Source of the DNA: Lactarius indigo
Lineage: Eukaryota > Basidiomycota > Agaricomycetes > Russulales > Russulaceae
Length of the DNA: 45,770 nucleotides
Direction of reading: 5' to 3'
Assembly (NCBI GenBank): GCA_025766275.1
Contig: JAFKAC010000248.1
Location: 1 to 45,770, forward strand
A model generated the notes under the pieces. The model did no database searches, was not told where the DNA came from, and saw only the letters and a program-made list of their open reading frames with translations. Positions 42,892 to 45,770 of the stretch are shown piece by piece; position 1 is the stretch's first letter, and each line of letters starts with the position of its first letter. Made by a program: the position numbers and the translations under genes.

Positions 42892-45386
42892 CTACTGCTG
42901 CTGTCGATCTGGAATGCGGATGCCCGCCTTCTCCCATATTTTCAATGCGGCACTGTCTTCGCGAAAGAGTGCCTTCTTTACGGCAAGGGAGGCAAATCCC
43001 TCAACGTCCGCGCCACCAAGATTCGCCCCGGCCGATACCAGCATACTCAGCTATTTCGTCCTGGCTCTGCCGTGCGGCCTGAAACATCAGTCAGGTTCAG
43101 TCCTCACATACAAATATTACCAGAGGAGGATTGTGCGGCTCACGTAATAAAGTGCCGTGTGGCCCAACGAATCGCGTAGAATGCACCAGCGCTCCTGCCT
43201 CGAGCAACGTACGCACGCTTTGCACACCACCATTAATCGCAGCGACGTGGAGAGGGGACCTTCCTGACGCAGGGTTTATCCAATTCACGATCCCACCCAC
43301 TATAGCGTGCTCCTCTCCGTGGGCAGAACCAGTGGATAAACAATATTCCAACCCCCCGACGTCGTTGGCTGCGGCAGCGAGATGGATTAGCCACGAGAGC
43401 AATGCGCCCTGAGTCGTGGCCACCTCTGCGGCCGTCCACGCCCACGGAGCACCTGCGTCAGGTGGTTCGTCCGGCGCGTCGGGAATGACGATCCTCGGGG
43501 TCTGATGGCGCGCGGGCACGGCCAGCCGGACTACGTGGGAGAGGCACACCTCCGATGGCCTCGAGATTCGCGTCGATTGCGGCGGGTGCGCGCACGGTAT
43601 GTGGAGCCCTCGTCAACTCACCACGCAGTGGCGAGCCCACGAGGCTGCGCACTTGCTCCGCAGAGAGTTCGGGCTTGGAGAGGAGGTAGCAGAGCTTCGT
43701 GAGGGCGCACTGTATTATGACGTTTCTCTCTGTCAGGTCCACATATTCGCGCGGGAGAAAAAAAAAACGCACCTCTGGCGTCATGTCGCCCCCGGAACTA
43801 CACCAGCCTGGAGGAGAGTGCGACCGGTCTCGTAGGTGTTCGAGACCGAGCCTTTCGCACATTGCGTGATTGCAACGATGACCACACCACGTTCGCATGC
43901 TTCGCGGAGGGCAGACATCAAATCTTCACGTTGTGGTGCGTTTCCGGAACCAAATGTTTCAAGGACAACACCCCGGACAGATGGAGCTAGGAAGGCATGG
44001 ACGGTGGCCGCGGTGATGCCTGGGAACAGGCGTAATGTTGCTGGACGGTGGTTGTAAGCCCATATCATATGCTTACGATCTGAGAACTTTTATTTACCTA
44101 CATGTGGGCTGAGCCCTGGGATTCGTGAATGGATGGTCAAGGGAAGGGGACTAGTTTACAATATGTGACATACGTTTATGAGCTCTGAATCTGCGTAGGC
44201 TGGTTTGTCTAATGACGTCGTTCCAGTTCACCACGATGTCTATTCCCACTGTCATAGGATCAATCATTTGCCAACAAGTCGGAAAACGCCATACTCACCA
44301 TTTACCAGAGGGGGGAAGTTGGGGCTTGTGAAAGCGTTCAGATCATGAGATGAGGATTTAGATACTCTGTTGCCTCGAAAAAGGGTATGATTAAAGAACA
44401 AACAACACTCTGAAGCAAATGGATGCTCTATCATCATTCTCCAGTCACGAAGTAACTGTTTGAATGGTACCTGGAATGATGTGGTGACCGGCAATGGACA
44501 AAGCACCCAATAAGTTGTCCACGGCATCATTTCGAAGCTGTGAAAGAGGTATTTGCGCCCCGGTGACGATCTGCGCGTTTCCTCATGATCAGAGGAACAG
44601 GCAAAGACGACTGCCATGAAATCATACGACGGTCTTTCCCAAATCTTCTAGAAGAAAACTGAGGGCACTGGACGTATATGCCATAGTGTCCGTCCCATGG
44701 AGAATAACAAACGCGTCGAACAAGGAGTAATTCAATTCAATCTCGGTGGCTATTCGGATCCAATCTAAACTACAAAAAAAAACGGATCAGACGTTTAACG
44801 TCAAGGGAAGGGGTGAGGACGACCTTCGATTTCAATGTTGCTGCTGTCTAGGAGAGGGTGCCACTAGTGACGTGAGTGAGGAGCCGAAGTGTTTCAGCGT
44901 TGCGAAAAATACTACCTCCAGGACGGCGTAGCGAATACGTTTTCCAATGCCACCGGTGATGACGCTCCGCGGAGTTACGAGTGCTGGCACATGGGCCTCG
45001 TATACGTTATCAGATATTTTTTTAGAACGGGGCTGAACTCCCGAGGACCCGCGGCCAAAGGCCCGAGAGAAGGGGCAGTGGTCCATTGAACGGAAGAGCG
45101 CACAAGCAAGGTCGGCTGTGTGAGACGGTCGAAAGAGGAGTAGAAAACCCGGTGCTATTGGAGAGGATCTTCCACTGGACGACCACTGTTTGAAATCCTG
45201 GACTGAGCCGGCATGAGAGAATAGTGTGTCCTGGAGTGGGTCGTGGAAGCGAGCCTGGCTACGAAGAGTCTCGGTCAGAAAGTAAGGCACTGGGACGTAA
45301 CCACGCTCCCCGATGAGCATTCCAATAGTTCCGCCGGTGTATATCAACAGAACTTTCGATTCATCTGAAGCCAGGGAAAGTTCCAT
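42892..45386 (-). CDS. Type I L-asparaginase with C-terminal ankyrin repeats, frame interrupted
   Basis: Hydrolyses asparagine to aspartate and ammonia in the cytosol. Start at ATG 45384-45386 (MELSLASDESK), then VLLIYTGGTIGM with the nucleophile Thr, and GYVPVPYFLTETLRSQARF. Introns yield WHPLLDSSNIEIE then DWIRIATEIELNY. The second active-site motif is VILHGTDTMAYTS. Next are VTGAQIPLSQLRNDAVDNLL, CCLFFNHTLFRGNRVSK, GVVLETFGSGNAPQR and AITQCAKGSVSNTYETGRTL. Ankyrin units: SWLIHLAAAANDVGGLEYCL, SGRSPLHVAAINGGVQSVRT, DSLGHTALYYAARQ and SAGANLGGADVEGFASLAV, ending DRQQQ. Four one-base shifts interrupt it: a missing G in the run 43789-43793, and extra bases near 43544, 43180 and 43050. The catalytic half before 43.8 kb is clean across its introns, so assembly error is plausible. 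Confidence 0.8.
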
Positions 45387-45770
45387 TGCGTTGCGCCAGC
45401 CTGAGTACGGCGATGGTTTTTTGCTGGACAAACCATGGGCCGAAGATCGTAATCCTAGGATTACCTAAAAACTACCACGAGGAGAGCGCCTCAGTCCGGG
45501 GGAATCCATTTACGGAGTCTTCCAAGGAGTCTTCCCAATCCACGGGTGGGTGGCGCTGTGTACTGTTCAGCTTACTGGCAACTAAAATCATTCAAACGGT
45601 TTTTATGTGTTCGAACTCAGGACCCTTATTATCCCAAGGACTGGAGACTGCCAAAGCAGCCCAGAGGGGTGGTGGCGCAACCTGGTCTGCCACCGAGTGC
45701 GATAGTGTAGTGTAGTGGGTTTCCGGCCCGATCCCGGTCCGGGAACGGCGTCTCCTTTCCTATAAATGCA
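45387..45770. other. Upstream region of the asparaginase gene, no gene recognised
   Basis: 384 bp reaching the window end. It contains a palindromic GTAATCCTAGGATTAC at 45450-45465 about 65 bp upstream of the asparaginase ATG, which could be a regulator site or chance. A GT-rich TAGTGTAGTGTAG lies at 45704-45716. Confidence 0.35.

Overview
The window looks like nuclear DNA of a filamentous basidiomycete. Genes are split by many 40-60 bp GT-AG introns, and several families are typical of Agaricomycetes (DUF6535 membrane proteins, GtaA-type glutaminases, short-intron Tc1/mariner elements). The family mix suggests the Rhizoctonia/Ceratobasidium group (Cantharellales), but that is inference from remembered family content, not a search result.

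Layout. (1) 1-21.3 kb is a segmentally duplicated surface-enzyme locus. It holds one apparently intact membrane-anchored histidine acid phosphatase (phytase-like, 8-1787), three decayed copies of it (2.2-3.8, 10.3-11.2 and 20.5-21.3 kb) and two copies of a type I membrane glutaminase A (GtaA-like) gene (5.7-9.2 and 15.5-19.0 kb). The 3' flanks and TATA-like elements are duplicated with the genes. Two DNA transposons have landed in those flanks. One is a 1.29-kb non-autonomous element (4075-5368). The other is a 3.53-kb Tc1/mariner-type element (11242-14772) with perfect 55-bp inverted repeats, an intact DDE transposase and a convergent second gene of unknown function. (2) 21.4-33 kb holds a DUF1776 protein, a very large (about 2453 aa) DUF6535 protein built from ten tandem repeats of about 200 residues, and a 2H-family cyclic nucleotide phosphodiesterase. 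(3) 33-39 kb is a block of minus-strand genes: arrestin-like protein, a doubtful small membrane ORF, ribosome-biogenesis factor BRX1 and a triple-KH RNA-binding protein. (4) 38.9-45.4 kb holds an ADGF-type adenosine deaminase, a Csm1/Pcs1 monopolin-like gene and an asparaginase with ankyrin repeats. All three are recognisable but interrupted by many one-base frameshifts, mostly extra bases.

How the genes relate. The duplicated phytase/glutaminase pair would release phosphate and glutamate or ammonia at the cell surface; this is inference from domain content and membrane anchors. The unique genes further right are ordinary housekeeping functions. The least explained items are the second gene of the Tc1/mariner element, the repeat amplification in the DUF6535 gene and the directional frameshift pattern at the right end. 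No rRNA, tRNA or CRISPR was recognised. All exon boundaries were read by eye from splice motifs and reading-frame continuity.
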